NCBI RefSeq assembly: GCF_037102585.1
Contig: NW_027043822.1
Location: 707,001 to 771,000 of the forward strand
DNA from: Saccharomycopsis crataegensis
Taxonomy: Eukaryota; Ascomycota; Saccharomycetes; Ascoideales; Saccharomycopsidaceae
Length of the DNA stretch: 64,000 nucleotides
Reading direction: 5' to 3'
Shown: piece by piece, positions 31,266 to 44,031 of the stretch
How the letters are laid out: every line of letters starts with the position of its first letter
Position numbering within the stretch: the stretch's first letter is position 1
Notes under the pieces: generated by a model
What the model was told of the DNA's origin: nothing
The model's database searches: none
What the model saw: only the letters and a program-made list of their open reading frames with translations
Program-made: the position numbers and the translations under genes

Positions 31266-33293
31266 TCAATTGGCCTTTTGGGATCGCAAATTTCCTTGTT
31301 CAAATCTCACTAATCTGTATAATGCAAATATCGTTGCTGCCGTTACCCCTTCGGTTCTTCTTGCTTGACCAATAGTTTCTGGTTGAATGGTGTTCAATGC
31401 TTCTGTGGCCTCGAACCCCAAACTCAAGGATGAATAATCATAATTTTGTGGCAATAGCAAGCTTTCATCGGCATTAAAAGCTTTCAAGTATGGATCTTGG
31501 CGGTTCAAGCCGGTAGAGTATTTGCCTCTTACCGTTACTTTGTCGAGAATTCTTTTGGGGATATCATTAATTACTTCCAGGAATTCTGTCGGGGTCTTAT
31601 TGTTGTTTAATATCTCTATTACTTTTTCACTAGTTACATCTTTGGCCAACATCATTTTGAGCCCACTGACCCCGTGGGGGCCAAGCTTGGCCCATGGGAA
31701 ATATTGTAACCAGACACTCAGCGGTAATTTTGTTGCTTGGAGTTTTGATATAAGTTGTGATTGGAGGAATTTGTCATTCAAGTACCGGCTCCAACGCTCA
31801 TCGCTCACCACCCCAATTTGTCTGCCAATTTCCGTCAACCGATCATCGGCATTATCACATCTCACGCTCAATCGGAATTCTGAACGAGAGGTAAACATTC
31901 GGTACGGTTCCGTCACCCCTTTGGTGGTCAAATCATCGATCACCACCCCGATAAACGCTTGAGATCGGGAGATTCTTAATGGATCTTTACCAAAATAACT
32001 CAACCCGGCATTGATCCCTGCGACGGCCCCTTGGGCCGCCGCTTCTTCATAACCGGTGGTCCCGTTGATTTGCCCTGCTAAGTATAATCCGGTGACGAAC
32101 TTGGTCTCCAAAGTTTGTCGTAACTGAGTTGGGTTCACGTAATCATATTCCACCCCGTAACCAGGCTGTAACATCTCGGCGTTCTCCAACCCCGGTAACA
32201 ACTTCATCATTTGTTCTTGGATCTCTTCTGGCATGGTATTGGAGATCCCATTAGGGTATATCACGTCGGAATCGAGCCCTTCTGGTTCCAACCAAATGAT
32301 ATGCTGATCCTTATCGGGGAATTTCTTGAGCTTGGCCTCGAACGACGGACAATATCTTGGGCCTTTAATATCTTCACGAATGTGGATTGATCTATGAAGG
32401 TTTTTTTTCACCAAATCATGGACTGCCTGATTAGTTTTTGTTTGATAACACAATATTTGGTTATCGTTACCAATCGGTACCGAATCATTCATATAGCTCA
32501 TTGGCTGAGCAGGGTTATCGAACCCTTGTGGAGTCACTTTGGAATAATCTATCCCTTTCCCAGATATTCTTGGTGGAGTACCGGTTTTCAATCTTCCGAG
32601 TTTGAACCCGGCATCTTTCAAAGTTCTACTGATCCCATAAGTCGGTTTCTCACCAATTCTTCCTGCAGGAGTAGCTTTCATACCAATGTGGATTTCTCCA
32701 CTGAGGAAGGTTCCGGTAGTAATCACGACTTTTGAAGTTTTAATAATTCTTCCGTCCTCCAAGATCACCCCTTTGACACTTCCGTGGTTGTTATTGGCAT
32801 CATCATGCTGGTCAATGATCACGTCCTCTACGCTTCCTTCCAACACTGACAAATTCGGATAGCTCCCAATAATTTGTTGCATCGCTTTCAAATATAATTT
32901 TCTATCGATTTGGGCTCTTGGGCCCCAAACCGCCGCGCCTCGCGAGGCGTTTAATAATTTGTAATGGATCCCTGCTTCATCGGTGACTCTGGCGGCTACC
33001 CCGTCCAACGCATCGATTTCTCGAAGCAAAGTACCTTTACCCACCCCACCAAGGGCAGGATTACAAGAGCAAGTCCCAATCTTATCGAATTTCGGGGTGA
33101 TTAACGTAGTGGAGGCCCCAGTTCTTGCGGATCCGGTGGCCGCTTCACAACCAGCATGTCCCCCACCAATCACCACCACCGGGGTATCTGGTAATGTCTT
33201 AAGGATCTCCTTGTGGTACGCGGTCAAGGAGATCGATCTTCTTGAAAGTCCCACTCTTGCCAGAGCTTTCCAAGCAGTTGTTATTTTCAACAT
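31266..33293 (-). CDS. MTO1: Mitochondrial tRNA U34 modification enzyme Mto1 (GidA/MnmG family)
   Basis: With Mss1, Mto1 installs carboxymethylaminomethyl groups on wobble uridine of mitochondrial tRNAs using FAD. The 675-residue product starts [20 protein letters not shown], a typical presequence, then the FAD-binding [34 protein letters not shown], a block around [11 protein letters not shown], and [18 protein letters not shown]. The C-terminal helical domain ends [20 protein letters not shown]. The frame extends upstream to 33428, but those 45 residues are AT-rich and not family-like. Confidence 0.95.
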   Translation of the reverse strand: MLKITTAWKALARVGLSRRSISLTAYHKEILKTLPDTPVVVIGGGHAGCEAATGSARTGASTTLITPKFDKIGTCSCNPALGGVGKGTLLREIDALDGVAARVTDEAGIHYKLLNASRGAAVWGPRAQIDRKLYLKAMQQIIGSYPNLSVLEGSVEDVIIDQHDDANNNHGSVKGVILEDGRIIKTSKVVITTGTFLSGEIHIGMKATPAGRIGEKPTYGISRTLKDAGFKLGRLKTGTPPRISGKGIDYSKVTPQGFDNPAQPMSYMNDSVPIGNDNQILCYQTKTNQAVHDLVKKNLHRSIHIREDIKGPRYCPSFEAKLKKFPDKDQHIIWLEPEGLDSDVIYPNGISNTMPEEIQEQMMKLLPGLENAEMLQPGYGVEYDYVNPTQLRQTLETKFVTGLYLAGQINGTTGYEEAAAQGAVAGINAGLSYFGKDPLRISRSQAFIGVVIDDLTTKGVTEPYRMFTSRSEFRLSVRCDNADDRLTEIGRQIGVVSDERWSRYLNDKFLQSQLISKLQATKLPLSVWLQYFPWAKLGPHGVSGLKMMLAKDVTSEKVIEILNNNKTPTEFLEVINDIPKRILDKVTVRGKYSTGLNRQDPYLKAFNADESLLLPQNYDYSSLSLGFEATEALNTIQPETIGQARRTEGVTAATIFALYRLVRFEQGNLRSQKAN

Positions 33294-33469
33294 GTTGGGT
33301 ATTGTAAAGGATGGCCAAAAAAAGCGTTCCAAGATGATGGAGAAATCAAATTTTTGATATAAAAATTTATTTTTCTTTTTGATGAAATAGGGGGTATCAC
33401 CCTGCTTTATTGACAGATTAATCTGCAAAAGACTCTTAACTTCATAAATTTGTTTATTTATTCAGAAAT

Positions 33470-33473
<4 letters not shown>

Positions 33474-33505
<32 letters not shown>

Positions 33506-33525
33506 TCTCTCTCTCTCTCTCTCTT
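33474..33525. repeat. (CA)n followed by (CT)n microsatellite
   Basis: About 13 CA units are followed after a short spacer by about 10 CT units, in the MTO1 upstream region. Confidence 0.95.
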
Positions 33526-34100
33526 GCATTATTTAGATTTGGTAAAGTAGTTTATTCTCAGATCAAATTATCAATTATAATCAGAGCGTGGCGAGAAAGG
33601 ACCAAAGTTGTGCGTTATTTCAATAAATTGGTTAGTGTGTAATAATGTACAGATTCCCTATAATTGAAACCAAACAGAGATCGTCTTCTGAGTATATGAG
33701 CCAGCTGAAGGGAATTCTTTTTGTAGTAACCTGGTATCGATAAAGAGAAAGTGATATTTATTGACTTAACTTCTTGTAAATAAGCGGGTGGACGATAATC
33801 ACTGCCTTAGTATCAATTAGCAGTGTATCTATCATCGATTATGTCGAACTTCTACAAAATAGTTAATCGTGATTAATGGCAAGTAAAATATAGACACCAG
33901 TCACAGGATATGATATATCAAAGCTTTTATTAGGTCGAATAAATGATATCTCAAAGCATGTATACTTGACATCGAATAAAAGATGTGTCAAATCTGCTGC
34001 CAGACATGGCTGATACGTTGTGATGTAGAAATCATTCATTTCTAATTGTTGTTTCCTTTAAATTGAAAGAAAGAAAGAGAAAAAAAAAAATTGAATAAAA

Positions 34101-34305
34101 TACTTCCCTCTCATATACAATCCGTTGGAAAAGAGTACTCAATGAGGAAGAGTGACCCACCAATATATATAATATACTTGATATTATATATATTCCAACC
34201 CCTAGAAGATCTTTGAGGAAATGGTAGACAAATCCCCAACAGAGAAGTCTTCTAGACACTACTTCTTTCAAAGAGACACTGGCTGTCGTGAAATATATAT
34301 ATATA
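34101..34305 (+). repeat. Left arm of a ~205 bp inverted pair, LTR-like fossil
   Basis: This segment is about 95 percent identical to the reverse complement of 35099-35307; about 800 bp separate the two. It contains a TATATAATATACTTGATA palindrome-like core. Size, AT content and isolation from any intact frame suggest a solo LTR-type relic, but the family is not established. A small foldback element or a centromere-type inverted repeat is also possible. The two copies look young relative to each other. Confidence 0.6.
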
Positions 34306-35098
34306 CAGAAAGAATACTGAATACCGAACACAGAACGTACAATGTGGAATACCCCAAGGCTCACTACTCAGCCGAACTTCAGTCCCGTTGTTTTACAATA
34401 AATAATATTTATTGCATTCGACGCCTTCGATAAACCCCACGAAGTCCTCTTCATTTTGGTCAATACCCCTCGTTGTCACAAAAATAGATGGTAGGTGGGA
34501 ATGGGAAGTAAATATAACTCTCGAGATTGCTATTACCCGCCGCACCGCCCTCCATCACCCCGATACTAGGAAATTCCCGCGTCTGCTTGAGGAAGAGCCA
34601 CAAGGTGGTTGGAAAGGCCTGCTCGAATGAACAGAACCGTGATTACGATAATTCTAATTCCAATATAAACAAACATCTCATATATAAAAACATCCAATAG
34701 ATTGTAGAACAGAATAATGTCGATTATTGTAACATCGAGGGGGGGGCTACGCGAGAGTAAGTGCGGGTAATATCAATATCGATATTTCTGTTATCAATAT
34801 TCAATAAATCATATATAGAGGTTCAATAATGCAGAAGGAACTAGACGACAAGTGGTAACAATACCTTCAGTCTCTCAAGATAAGTAGTCATCAGTAAGAG
34901 GATTAAACCTCGCAAGCAAAAAAAAAAAAAACACAGAGTATGTACCGTATGCGTATAGTAGTATTCTTAGGATTATGAGTTCAATTGTTGGGGTGAATAG
35001 TTCTTCGTCGTCCAAGAATTGTCATATGCGGTCTCTTACTGCTTTACGTGGCTTGGTAATGTCTACCCATTTTCTTGGTAGTAACTTAGTTATAATAT

Positions 35099-35307
35099 CA
35101 TATATATATATATTTCACGACAGCCAGTGTCTCTTTGAAAAAAGTAGGGTCTAGAAGACTTCTCTGTTGGGGATTTGTCTACCATTTCCTCAAAGATCTT
35201 CTAGGGGTTGGAATATATATAATATCAAGTATATTATATATATTGGTGGTCACTCTTCCTCATTGAGAACTCTTTCCCAACGGATTGTTGTATACGAGAG
35301 GGCAGTA
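35099..35307 (-). repeat. Right arm of the ~205 bp inverted pair, LTR-like fossil
   Basis: This is the inverted partner of 34101-34305. On the minus strand it is preceded (about 35540-35560) by a purine-rich GGGGGGT tract and then by AT-rich sequence with an AAATATATAAAG box near 35360, an order reminiscent of a polypurine tract plus LTR of a copia-type element. A short minus-strand stretch beyond it (34990-35090) has coding-like composition. It is old and broken; no intact element remains. Confidence 0.5.
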
Positions 35308-36198
35308 AGTTTCAATATTCTGACAGAAGTTTTAGAGATATCTTCTTTATATATTTGATCTCCAGGGGAAATCTTTGAGCTGATCAGAGCTCACGTATCT
35401 AATAGAACTCTGGACCATCATCATTAGTTTGGGAACAACCCCCATCTATCATTCAGCATATAGTAACTTTGAATACCCCGGTAAAAATCGTTATATTGAA
35501 ACAACAAAAAAAAAAAAAGAAATACATTATGGTTACAATCACTCAGTACCCCCCTAAAGCTCAAGGCACTGGATCTTCAGAGCAATAATAATATTGGAAT
35601 TATCACCAACGAGAAGATACGTAGCAGTGATTCAATTTTTTTTTTTTTTTTTTTTTCTGGTGGATGTGATGATACAAGAAACAGAGAGTTTTGACGATTT
35701 GCTTATATATGGTGTGTGTGAGTGTATATATGTTGTATAATTTAAATCACAAAACAAGTGATTGATGAAGCAAGAGGATTCTTTTAAAATGGTTGTGAAG
35801 GATTTTCTCCGTCAGTGAAATCAGTGGGACGGATGGACTGAAACTATTTCATTAACTTCAAATAAACAAATACAATAGAGAATACATTTCTGTTTTTTTT
35901 TTTTTTTTTGATTATTATTATATTGACTATATCCATAGAATGAAACACCAGCAAATCAAAATCCTCCTTTAATGTAATATGCAAAATCAATGACAACTAT
36001 CAACAATAAAAAGAAAACAATAGAAATAAATAAATCAAGTTTTTTTTTTTTAAAAAAGCATTAAATATCTAAAACCCCACCCATAATCATCATCATAATC
36101 TAAGACAAAAGCTTGATATATATAAAATTATTTTGTAAAAACTTTTTTTTTTGTTATGTCATGTTAAATTTAGTAATAACTATCAATGGAATTACTGT

Positions 36199-36217
36199 TC
36201 ATAAAGAATCCCCGACG

Positions 36218-36259
<42 letters not shown>

Positions 36260-39200
36260 GCAGCCCCGTTTCTCTGTTTATTATCATCTCTTAATCTTTC
36301 ACTTTGACTTGATCCGAGCATGGCCTTGCTGCTGTCATAAATATTATCATTAGTATTTCCCAAAACCGGCCATTGTTGGGAATTTTGAAAGAAATTGGCA
36401 TAAGCATCATTACCAAACCCTCCGGAAACCCCATGCAGTGGACCGCCAGTTGGGTTTAAGAATGAAGTATCAAAATCATTCATCATCGCAAAATTACTGC
36501 CAAAAGGTTGCGATTTTGAAGCATCAAAGTCAAAGAAGCTGGCCACTCCTGGGTTCACTTGCTGATGCTGGTGCTGGTGCTGCTGTTGTTGTTGTTGTGA
36601 CATCAAATTGGCAGGAGTGGCGTATTGTTCGGCGTTGTTTCTAAATTGGGCATTTTGACGACTAGTATACCTCGAATTTGGATTTCTGAGTTGAATCGAA
36701 CTTAATTGCAAATTGTCTAATGGTCCCTCGACAAGACACCCATTTTGACGGAAATGAATCAACAAATGATTCCAAAGAATATTCTTCGATAAAGATCTAG
36801 GATTACCAAGGACAATCAACCCATATTTTGCCCGGGTTAACGCAACATTCATACGACGTGGATCACTAAGGAACCCAATACTTTGTTGATCATTGGCACG
36901 AACACACGACAAAATAATGAAATCTTTTTCCCGACCTTGGAAAGCATCGACTGATGCTACTTCCACGGTAGAGTATTCTTGTTTACGATCGGCAATTGTC
37001 CCGTTCATCGTCAAATATTGTACCACGTACGCACGTTGCCCCTCATACGGAGTGATGATCCCAATTTGATCAGCAGTGATCCCATCTTTGAAAAGTCTGG
37101 TCACCAATTTCTCACAATTCATTGCTTCCACTCTGTTCAAATACGAAGTTCCACTAGAGGAGATTTCTTCCTTCCCGTAATTTGCCCAAAACATCATTGG
37201 GGTGTTCTTGATTGGCCAAGGGAATTCGTTGGTAATAAGACGATCTTCTACCGTAACCCCGTTTTGTAAAGACCCTTCATAAAACATATTACTTGGGAAC
37301 TCACTAAGACAAGGATTCATACGGTATTGGACTTCCAAACGAATAGGAATATGGCCAATGAGGACCAATCTTTCAAATAGCGATTGTTTCAACCCTGCTT
37401 TAGCCGCTTTTTTCTCGAGAATCACTGGACCTAATTGTTGATGATCGCCAACAAGCACCACTTGACGTGCCCCTTTAACTATTGGAATAATACATTCAGG
37501 TTCACTAGATTGGGTAGATTCATCGATTAAAACCACTGGGAAGGTGAATCTATCAAGACGCTTGTCACCGGCCCCAACACAAGTGGTACAGATAACATTG
37601 GCTTTCTTTAATTGATCGGCTTCAAATCTTCGAAGAAGTCTCATGTATTTCCGGTTATCTTCCAGACTCAACTCTCCCAATTCCTCTTTAAGTTTCATCA
37701 ATTTTTTCAATTCACCGGTGGCCTTATTTTTGGTCAAGGTATGCAAAGATAATTCATCGGTAGAGCTTTCGACATCTTCACGGCTTTTGGCAGTGATACG
37801 AATAACCTTCAATCCAAGCGAGTTCAATTTAGATGCAAGATGATCGACAGCAACGTTAGATGGGGCACAAACGAGAATTCTTTGTTTGGTGATCTTAGAC
37901 AAATGGTAAACGATGGTGGCGGAAGTCACAGTTTTCCCAGTACCTGGAGGACCTTGGATTAATGAGAGTGGTCTAGTCAACACATTTTTAATGGCGTTGG
38001 TTTGCGAGGTATTTAATTTCGCGAAATTCTTTATCGACAAATCTTCTGGCAAATTGATTTGGAATTCAATTGGGGAGATTTCGTGACCCAAAATTGTATG
38101 ATAAATGAATGGGGATACCGAGTTTTCATTGACGGCGAATTCTTTCAAATTATGTTGCATTCTATCATAAGTGATTCCTTTCCATACGAATTCCGCGGTG
38201 AAATCTTCATTAAAATCGGTTGGAGGGGGTTTTTTCGATGGCACTAATTCAAGGGTGAATTCTTCGGAATGGGAGCTTGGAAGTCTAACGATGAACCCGG
38301 TGGATTCCCAAGGTGGGTGATCGGAAACGTTGTAACGTAAAATCATTTCGTCTCCCACCGCGACCTTCAATTCATTGGTTTCAAACGTCGATAGCACAAA
38401 AGATGCTAAGTGACGATTACTTAAACTGAGTGACCATCTAACAGAAATATGTTCTAACGCTTGCGATTCCTTCAATTGTTTATCATATTCTGCTTCGAGT
38501 TCAATTAATGGGGAGAAAGATTTTTGATATTCGTAGGCATCGGTATAACGCAACAAGATCGGTTCGATTTTTTCTTCTTCAATGTTTTTCTTATCGACAT
38601 CATCGATGGTGGCGTTACGGTTTAACCGCCATTGGGTTTCTAATTTGGAGATTTGGGTTTGGGTGATTTCTCTGGCATCCAACAATTCTTCTTCGGATGG
38701 TGGGGCGGCAAGCCAGGTTAAGAATTGACGGTTTTCAATCAATGATTCCCATTTACTGGTATCCCATTCGTTGCTTTGTTGTTGGGCACATGGCAATCGA
38801 CACAACATCACCACGACCGTGTCTTCCTTGGCGGTGACAAACCCTAATAGGAAAACGTTTCTCAGACCACAACTATAACACTCGAGCAGAGTATCGCCTA
38901 AATCTGAATCCGGATGTAACGACACCGAATTATGACGCGCCATCACTAAATGGGTGATGATATGGGACCCACTGGTGGAGTTCTTACTATTACAAAACCA
39001 TTTATCACAAGTATTACATTTCACCACTGACGAAGGGTTATGGATCCCACAGTAGGCACAGGCGTGGGGTGGTAAAGGTTCAGTGATAGTAGGAGTATGG
39101 TCCTTTGAGTTGTCGTGGATTGACAATTCATTGAGGGCACCATCGAGAATTTCAGCATCGTCAACAGAAAGATGGACATGGTGTTCGTGATCATCGATGT

Positions 39201-39267
39201 CATGATCCGGTGCCGCGAAGCTGGAATTGGGGATATAATCACTATTGATACTCTCTGTGTCACTCAT
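36199..39267 (-). CDS. NAM7: ATP-dependent RNA helicase Upf1 (nonsense-mediated decay)
   Basis: Upf1 is the central SF1 helicase of nonsense-mediated mRNA decay in the cytoplasm. Its 1022 residues show the Cys/His-rich Upf2-binding domain (about 68-190, CAYCGIHNPSSVVKCNTC onwards), the 1B insertion, Walker A GPPGTGKT (439-446), the DEST Walker B form, VGDHQQLGPV, QYRMNP and VDAFQGREKDFIILSCVRAN. The C-terminal tail is low complexity: a Gln/His run and, near the end, about 15 consecutive Asn encoded by an AAT microsatellite (forward ATT run at 36217-36258). The tail is longer than the core requires and may vary in length. Confidence 0.97.
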
Positions 39268-42200
39268 TAGAAATCAAAGTGAATGTTTATATATCCTTTT
39301 ATAAAAGCTAGGGGGTGATGATATATCTTGTATACTGGGGCCTAGATAGGGATAGATTATAGTGACTGATTCCAAAGAGGTGGAAAAAACTTTTTTTTTG
39401 CCATGAAAAAAAAAAAAAAAAAAAAGAAAATCAAACAACTATTGTCACGTGTATGGTTTATTTTTTTTTGTTTTTTACAATTGTAAAGGAGAATAGAGGA
39501 CAAACAACAGCCTCAGAGAACTCTGGTGCTATCTAAAATGACGTTGTAAGTTAGATAGATAGATCGATCTCATCAACCAAATTAGGATTATGTAAAAGAT
39601 GATAACAGGTTTCCTAAGGGATCTAGCTGGATTGGATATTACCGGTAATGGTGAGCTATCCCATTGGAATTACTGCAATCGTTTGATAACCAAGGTGAAG
39701 ACTTAATTATTTATTGATCATCCTGTGCTAAAGGAGTGTTTCATTTTCGCCTCAGAATAGATATGGGATATACATAACATGGATTAGTCCAAATGATTGA
39801 AGACAGACAAATAGGAAAAAAGCCCCGCCATTCTGTAGTTATCGAATTATATTCCCCCCGGCCATTTAATGGAATTTAATTTTCCCCTAATGGAATATAT
39901 ATTAATTAATTAACAAAGAGACTGCACTTTCTTGTGATTGTGCAAAAAAGAAAAAGAAAAAGAAAAAGAGAAAGAAAATCCTCGGTGTTTGCGACGTCTG
40001 TTATCCTCCCGAACATTCCAGCGGTTAATTCTTTACCCAAATCCAAACCGAGATGACCCCCACCCTCGGATGGTCGGTCGGGCAAATACGTGTGTCCCGG
40101 AAGGTTTGAACCATCATCATTTGGAAAAAAAAAAAAAAAAGAACAAAAAAAAACGGTTGGTTGCGTGTGTGTGTGTGTGCGCTGTGGTCACGATACCGCA
40201 GTGACATACATACGCCCATCGGCACCGATTTCGTGGTGGTGGCGGTGGTGATGATGATGACGATGATGAAATATTATTACTCATGGGAAATTGACGTATT
40301 ATTATTATACAGTTTCCACCCGAGTGAATGGAAAATCAAGATTAAAAACCCAAGGAAAAGGTGACCATTACATGCACATATAATTCGGCGGACTGAATAA
40401 TGAACCTTCTACTACCAGAATAACTCAAACGATATTGTATCAAGGGGGGGTGGTGGAAGAAAACTCTCAATACCACAACAAGCTTGCCCATGATTATGTA
40501 GACCCCAATTGAGTGGCGACCTCCTCCTGCAGCCGTGCGAGCCAGCATGCCTCTGAGCGGGGCAGAAGTTGCTCGCAAGGTGGGGCAAAAAGGGGTGTCC
40601 CACCAATAATGCAATTCCCGAAACAAAAACCGGATGGTTTGAAAACTCCTGATGATGGTCAATTAATGGCCTTTCTTATTGCAAACAACCAGCACCCCCC
40701 GCTATTGTTAAGAGCTTGTTTTTATTTTTATTTTATTTTTCCATCTGTAAATAGATAATCCGAGAGGTGGCTGTAATCAATAGCAGTGAGCTATTACTAA
40801 TCTAATGTTTCTCGGCTACAGAAATCGGAAGGTTAACTTTAGCCATTACTCATTGATATACAGTACTAACTACCGTACAGAAAACTCACTAACTAGGGTG
40901 TCTTAGTATTGCTATTCATGAGTGATTTTTTTTTTTTGCTTGGATATATGATGTGTTGCTTCCTATTGTTTGGACATAAATGGTCAGGATGCACGTGTGT
41001 TCATCTTGCTCATTCTTTTTTTTTTTTTTTGTTATTATTATTGTTCCCGGAGATAGCCCCAAGGACGATATATGGCATGAACGGCCTATATAATATATAT
41101 ATATATATATATATTCGTAATAAAGGGAATTACCAAAGTTATTAGGGGTAATGATTGGTCAAGTGTCTTGTTGTCTGTCGGACCCGATCGATATTTCGTT
41201 GCATGTGTCAAATGGGAAGCAGAAAAAAAAGCATCAACTGATTGCCAGCGGAAAGATTATTCCATCACAAGGTACACCCACCTATTGTGAGAGAAATATC
41301 TGTATGTGGTGTGTATATACGTAAGGTGTGTAATAAAAATAAATGACAAGATACTCGTTTGCTCTCCACTGAGGCTAGCACCGCCAAAAAACTCGGAGTT
41401 GTTGTTAGTGAGACAGCAAAAAAAAAAATACCTCATAAAATCAGCAGTCTGAGTTAGCCCATCATCTCACGGCAATTTTTCATTATCATAGCACCACCAA
41501 TCGCTCTGGATTGCAAAAAAAAAAAAAAAAAATTAATGATAAATGGAAAGTAAAAGTAAAAGATAAATAAGTTTTGCCGCTTGTCGAGAAAAAATTCTTG
41601 TTTTTCAAATCTAAATCCAATTTTCATATAAAGCCTTTCTATTATTATTAATTATTACTACAACTATTCTTGTCGCTAACCCCTCCATCCCGAATCGCCT
41701 TGGTCTCCGAGGTCTTTGATCTACCCGATAGAGCTATATTATTAATACCGGCCACACTAGATATACCATCACTATAGTAGATCTATAATTACCGGATAGA
41801 CCTGTATATTATAACAATAATCTATTCTGGTGTAGTTGATTGGCAGGATTTTTATAGCCGAATAGGATATTTTATTTATTCTACTACGCGAAAAAAAAAA
41901 AAATTAGTGTTGGTGTGTACCCAAATATTCTATTAACATTTGCATATGAATATTCAAGCGTAAATTTAGTGTTCTTTATCCTATTATCCAAACCTCTGGT
42001 AAGACAAGATAATTCATTCTTGTCACCAATATCCAAATCACTGGTAATACACCTTGTAAACTCAAAATAATACTACAAATTGGAAACCCACAATAATGCC
42101 ACCATTAGATATCTATCCATATCCTACAAATTATAAAACATAACAAGAATAAACTAAATAAGATGTATAATATACCGAACCAAACTAAACAATCCACGAT

Positions 42201-42486
42201 AACACCAGAAATAACAGAAACAAAGAAAGAAAAAATGCAATAACAAAACAAAACAGAAACAAATCAAAAAAATAAAATCAAATCAAATCAAATGATCTGA
42301 GCACCCAAAACCGGGAATATTAGTATAGTACAACGTAAAAATATAAATGGATGAATAAGAAAAAAAAAAAAACCGTCAATCTGTGTGATTAAACACACAA
42401 TTAATATTGTTGCCTTTTTTTTTTTTTTGTCTCTGGGTAATAATAATAATATAGCTGAGAAAATCAGCATTGTAGTAATATAAAGT
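39268..42486. other. 3.2 kb gap without a recognisable gene
   Basis: This gap holds the UPF1 promoter (CACGTG at 39446-39451, long A tract at 39403-39425) and the 3' flank of the kinase gene. In between are GC-rich islands (40040-40110, 40510-40620) with GGGG/CCCC boxes, a GT run (about 40164-40181), a second CACGTG (40992-40997), an AT dinucleotide run (about 41088-41114) and several T/A tracts. Frames of up to about 100 codons on both strands look random. An unannotated non-coding RNA cannot be excluded. Confidence 0.45.
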
Positions 42487-44031
42487 TCACTTTTTGTAAG
42501 AGAACAACGAATTGTTAGAATGATGATATTGTTTGCCAGCGGCAAATGAAAACTCGTAATCAATCAACGCATCAATGCCTTCAAAATTGTCAACCACTTT
42601 AGGATTAATGTTGTTGTTGGATTGGAACGGTTTATGAAGATGATGCTGGATCTGGAACTTTGGCTTAATATTAATACAAATTCCAAACTTGTTACTAGTG
42701 AGTCTCTTCTGATTCTTGTTGTTGATAGCGCCAGTGATACAATTATCAAGAAGAGATTCGATTGACGCCGATGAGCTAGAGCTGGTACGAGAGATTTCGT
42801 TGCTAGCAACATCTGACGAGGATGAAATCGAAGATAATGATGCAGTACTAGTTGAACTAATGTTTGATGATAACCGTTTTGATGGAGATGTTGTTGTTGA
42901 TGATGATGATGAATTGGTATTGTATGATAAACAATCGTATGATCGTTTTGTAGAAGCTGATGTGATAGAACAGCAACTCGAGCTTGGATAACTATCGTCA
43001 CCAGTTGTACAAGAAGAAGAAGAAGACGTAGTGAAAATTTCACACCGACTTAATGGACCTTCTTTAGTGAAAGATTTGCAATTGCCCACCAAAGTACGAA
43101 CAATCGGCAAGTTATTAGTACTTCTTTTGTATGGATTCTTCACCAACAAGTAATTTGTCAAAATGAAAAACAATTCTTTTGAGATTGGCAAGATCTTGAG
43201 CAAGATTTCCGGTTTATTCAAATAGATCCCAAAAGTTTCATCCAGTACCAGGGCCTTCATCCATGGGTTTCTAATACAGGTCAAATTGATCAAAATGATC
43301 CCAAGCGACCACAAATCGCCGGCCGCGGTGGGATAATAATTATGATGTTGATGAACTGTGCCCAATAGTCTTTCCGGAGCCATATAATACGAAGATCCGC
43401 AACAAAGCGAGTCGGCAACGTACTCGCTTTGCACGGCAAGCCCAAAGTCGGTGATGGCAATCTTGGAATAATCTTCGCTGATCAAAATGTTTTCTGGTTT
43501 GATATCACAATGGTATACTTTCAATTCATGGCAATATCTAATGACGGATAATAATTGGAGGAAGATCGATTTGATCAAAGTTGGATTCGTTTGGAATACT
43601 TTTTCATCGACAATGGTGCCGAACAAATCGCCATGCGGGTAGTAATCCATGAGAATAAACAAGTATTCTTTGTAATGATAAACTTTGTGGATGGTGACGA
43701 CATTAGGATGGTCGTTAACTTTTAAATGGATCGAGATTTCCTTGAGGTAATGGTAATTGTGACCAACTTGTTTGATGGTTTGGAGGTTGAGCTCGGCAAT
43801 CTGCGAGCACAAATGAGGCTTGGATAATAGGGCGTTGATGTTTTCTTCGAGCTGGATGCTTGGCTTGTTATTTACCTTGCCGTTGTTGTTATAACTCTTG
43901 TTGTTTGTGAGCTTTGAAATGACTTTGAGGGCATATTTTTTGTGGGTCAAGCAGTCTTCCACAAGATATACTAAGCCGTAGGCGCCTGAGCCGATTTTCT
44001 TTAGTAATCTGAGGTTGTCAGTGAGGAGCAT
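42487..44031 (-). CDS. SKS1: Serine/threonine kinase of the Sks1/Vhs1 (C. albicans Sha3) type
   Basis: This kinase group signals in glucose sensing and filamentation. The N-terminal kinase domain (about 9-310) has GSGAYGLVYL, the ATP Lys in YALKVISK, an Asn-rich insertion after it, the group-specific catalytic loop HCDIKPENIL (Cys in place of Arg in HRD), DFGLAVQSEY and APERLLG. The roughly 190-residue tail is Ser/Thr/Asn-rich and probably disordered. At 514 residues it matches Sks1/Vhs1. It has an unusually long upstream region (1.8 kb). The orthology between SKS1 and VHS1 is not decided. Confidence 0.85.
   Translation of the reverse strand: MLLTDNLRLLKKIGSGAYGLVYLVEDCLTHKKYALKVISKLTNNKSYNNNGKVNNKPSIQLEENINALLSKPHLCSQIAELNLQTIKQVGHNYHYLKEISIHLKVNDHPNVVTIHKVYHYKEYLFILMDYYPHGDLFGTIVDEKVFQTNPTLIKSIFLQLLSVIRYCHELKVYHCDIKPENILISEDYSKIAITDFGLAVQSEYVADSLCCGSSYYMAPERLLGTVHQHHNYYPTAAGDLWSLGIILINLTCIRNPWMKALVLDETFGIYLNKPEILLKILPISKELFFILTNYLLVKNPYKRSTNNLPIVRTLVGNCKSFTKEGPLSRCEIFTTSSSSSCTTGDDSYPSSSCCSITSASTKRSYDCLSYNTNSSSSSTTTSPSKRLSSNISSTSTASLSSISSSSDVASNEISRTSSSSSASIESLLDNCITGAINNKNQKRLTSNKFGICINIKPKFQIQHHLHKPFQSNNNINPKVVDNFEGIDALIDYEFSFAAGKQYHHSNNSLFSYKK

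Larger units (their letters stand above)
33294..36198. other. 2.9 kb ORF-free gap with inverted LTR-like pair
   Basis: No intact gene is seen between the MTO1 start and the UPF1 stop. Contents in order: CA and CT microsatellites (33476-33525), three imperfect tandem units (33905-34005), a 205 bp segment and its inverted copy (34101-34305 and 35099-35307), a G-run at 34739-34747 and several T tracts. The part around 35380-35560 reads, on the minus strand, like the boundary of an LTR-type element. Confidence 0.5.

Noticed and set aside
34412-34630. Plus-strand 72-codon ORF between the inverted arms
   Set aside because: No recognisable protein, and it lies in fossil-like repeat DNA; not reported as a gene.
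40342-40662. Minus-strand ORF of 106 codons in the UPF1-kinase gap
   Set aside because: Mixed GC-rich and AT-rich composition, no family resemblance, overlapped by equally long frames on the other strand.
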